Of a stretch of DNA of 64,000 bases, positions 62,972 through 64,000 are shown piece by piece. This DNA is from Pseudomonas viridiflava (GTDB lineage: Bacteria > Pseudomonadota > Gammaproteobacteria > Pseudomonadales > Pseudomonadaceae). The stretch is from contig UVIF01000023.1 in the NCBI GenBank assembly GCA_900596015.1, forward strand, positions 1 to 64,000. The letters run 5' to 3'. The notes beneath the pieces are model-generated. The model was not told where the DNA came from and made no database searches. It saw only the letters and a program-made list of their open reading frames with translations. Every line of letters begins with the position of its first letter. Positions within the stretch are counted from its first letter, which is position 1. The position numbers and the translations under genes are program-made.

Positions 62972-64000
62972 TCAGAGCCCTTGACGTTTGGAAGTGGAAC
63001 GCCGCGATACCCATTGGGCAATCACGGCAAACAGCACGATGAACACCAGCAAGGTGGTGGAAACCGCAGCCAGGGTGGGGGTGAGTGCCAGTTGGATGCT
63101 GTCCCACATCTGCTTGGGCAAGGTGGTATTGATGCCGCCACTGACGAAGATGGCGATGGTCAGTTCGTCGAACGAAGTGATGAAGGCCAGCAGGAACGCC
63201 GAGACCAGGCTCGCCGACATCAGCGGCAGGGTCACGGTGCGCAGTCGCGTGAACGCACCGGCGCCGAGAATCCGCGCGGCATCGTCCAGGCGCCAGTCGT
63301 ACTGCTTGAACGCAGCCGACAGGGTGACTACCACATAGGGCAGGGCCAGTACCGTGTGGCCCAGCACCAAGCCGATGTCCTTGCCCGCCAGGCCAAGCCT
63401 GGAAAACAGATACAACAGGCCCAGGGCAATCACGATGCGCGGCACGATCAGCGGGGCGATGAACAGTGCGAACAGGCCCTTGCGCCAACCCGCGCTTACC
63501 CGGGTCAAGGCCAGGGTCGCACCGAAGCCCAACACCAGCGCCAGCAGCGCGGTGGCCACCCCGACGCCCAGCGAGCGGAACAGGGCCGCCTGCCATACGG
63601 CGGACGTGAAGAACTCCTCGAACCATTTCAAGCTGAACAGTTTGGGCGGGAAGGCAATGAACGGGCTGCTGGTGAATGCCAGCGGAACGACCACCAGCAC
63701 GGGCAGAATCAGCAGCATGACCAGCAGCACGCTGTAACCGGTCAACAGGGCTCCATCGCCACTGCGCCGCGGCGCTTTGCCCCGGCCCGAAAAGCGGTGC
63801 CCCAGCCAGACCAGGATCTGCAGACCCATTCCGGACTGACGTTCCTTGGGCGCTTCGCCACCGAGCGACGACAACCCGGCGATGCGGTCGTAGATCACGA
63901 ACACCACCAGCGAGCAGGCCAGCAGGACCACCGACAGGGCACCGGCGAAGTTCATGTCGAACAGGTCGAGCACCGAGGAAATCACCAACTGCGCCACCAT
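62972..64000 (-). CDS. Fused ABC transporter permease (PotB/PotC-like), N-terminus cut by the window end
   Basis: The visible 342 residues begin inside the gene. The first ~35 are the last helix of a PotB-like permease (GALSVVLLACSLVVFVIYDR), then a linker of ~55 polar residues, then a complete PotC-like permease with six helices (LLTGYSVLLVMLLILPVLVV onward) and the EAA loop DDAARILGAGAFTRLRTVTL. Polyamine-type importers usually keep the two permeases separate; here they are fused in one chain. The methionine at 64000 is probably internal. Binding protein and ATPase should lie beyond the window, and the ligase follows 3 bp downstream. Confidence 0.85.
   Translation of the reverse strand: MVAQLVISSVLDLFDMNFAGALSVVLLACSLVVFVIYDRIAGLSSLGGEAPKERQSGMGLQILVWLGHRFSGRGKAPRRSGDGALLTGYSVLLVMLLILPVLVVVPLAFTSSPFIAFPPKLFSLKWFEEFFTSAVWQAALFRSLGVGVATALLALVLGFGATLALTRVSAGWRKGLFALFIAPLIVPRIVIALGLLYLFSRLGLAGKDIGLVLGHTVLALPYVVVTLSAAFKQYDWRLDDAARILGAGAFTRLRTVTLPLMSASLVSAFLLAFITSFDELTIAIFVSGGINTTLPKQMWDSIQLALTPTLAAVSTTLLVFIVLFAVIAQWVSRRSTSKRQGL

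Noticed and set aside
1..64000. tRNA, rRNA, insertion sequences, integrases or toxin-antitoxin pairs
   Set aside because: I looked for tRNA-like cloverleaf ends, transposase motifs and attachment repeats and saw none I could support.

Overview
The window is a chromosomal segment of a fluorescent pseudomonad, most likely of the Pseudomonas putida/fluorescens group. Support comes from the dense, GC-rich, strongly coding sequence, several Pseudomonas-type REP families, an MvaT-class nucleoid protein, an mtlEFGKDY mannitol operon with mtlR, an imuA-imuB-dnaE2 SOS cassette, and an Hfq/Crc-sequestering small RNA behind a sigma-54 promoter. I see no rRNA, tRNA, transposase, integrase or CRISPR array. 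Apart from one Mor-like regulator, nothing looks phage-derived.

Layout. 1-1.5 kb: a 55-bp tandem repeat built on a REP unit, a DUF1883 gene pair and two small lipoproteins. 1.7-8.8 kb: galU, gor, an orphan LuxR-type response regulator, the peroxide-defence genes ahpC (with an OxyR-like site) and ahpF, an MvaT paralogue starting with TTG, and gloA. 8.9-17.3 kb: the mannitol/arabitol operon on the minus strand (ABC transporter mtlEFGK, dehydrogenase mtlD, kinase mtlY) with the activator mtlR upstream. There is no fructokinase mtlZ, and a REP hairpin sits between mtlG and mtlK. 17.4-18.4 kb: an RpiR/SIS regulator interrupted by an in-frame TGA.

18.4-27 kb: a glycosyltransferase, a divergent single-domain response regulator, then an overlapping signalling operon: a CHASE3-GAF hybrid kinase with three receiver domains, CheR, a receiver-less CheB, a REC-kinase hybrid and a REC protein. 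No MCP, CheA or CheW accompanies it. 27-34 kb: mltA, an orphan sensor kinase, SH3-domain and DUF533 proteins, exonuclease III and a GNAT enzyme. 34-39.5 kb: tamA-tamB. 39.6-43.2 kb: small genes plus a DpkA-like reductase. 43.5-47.2 kb: ethanolamine uptake and cleavage (eat-eutB-eutC). 47.3-49.5 kb: a HAD phosphatase and an EAL protein. 49.5-54.8 kb: the SOS mutasome behind a perfect LexA box. 54.9-58.4 kb: ilvE, a tiny membrane protein and treS. 58.4-60.3 kb: the Crc-type RNA and a phosphate-binding-protein/OmpA fusion. 60.5-64 kb: IclR regulator, acyl-CoA ligase and a fused ABC permease cut by the window end.

The most interesting element is the apparently gene-free stretch 58417-59023. Read on the minus strand it has paired TGTTAC/GTAACA half-sites, a near-consensus -24/-12 promoter, about 355 nt with at least six A-rich CA motifs, and a strong terminal hairpin. 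That is the architecture of the CrcZ/CrcY/CrcX RNAs that titrate Hfq-Crc during catabolite repression. It shares the window with probable repression targets, the mannitol and ethanolamine operons.
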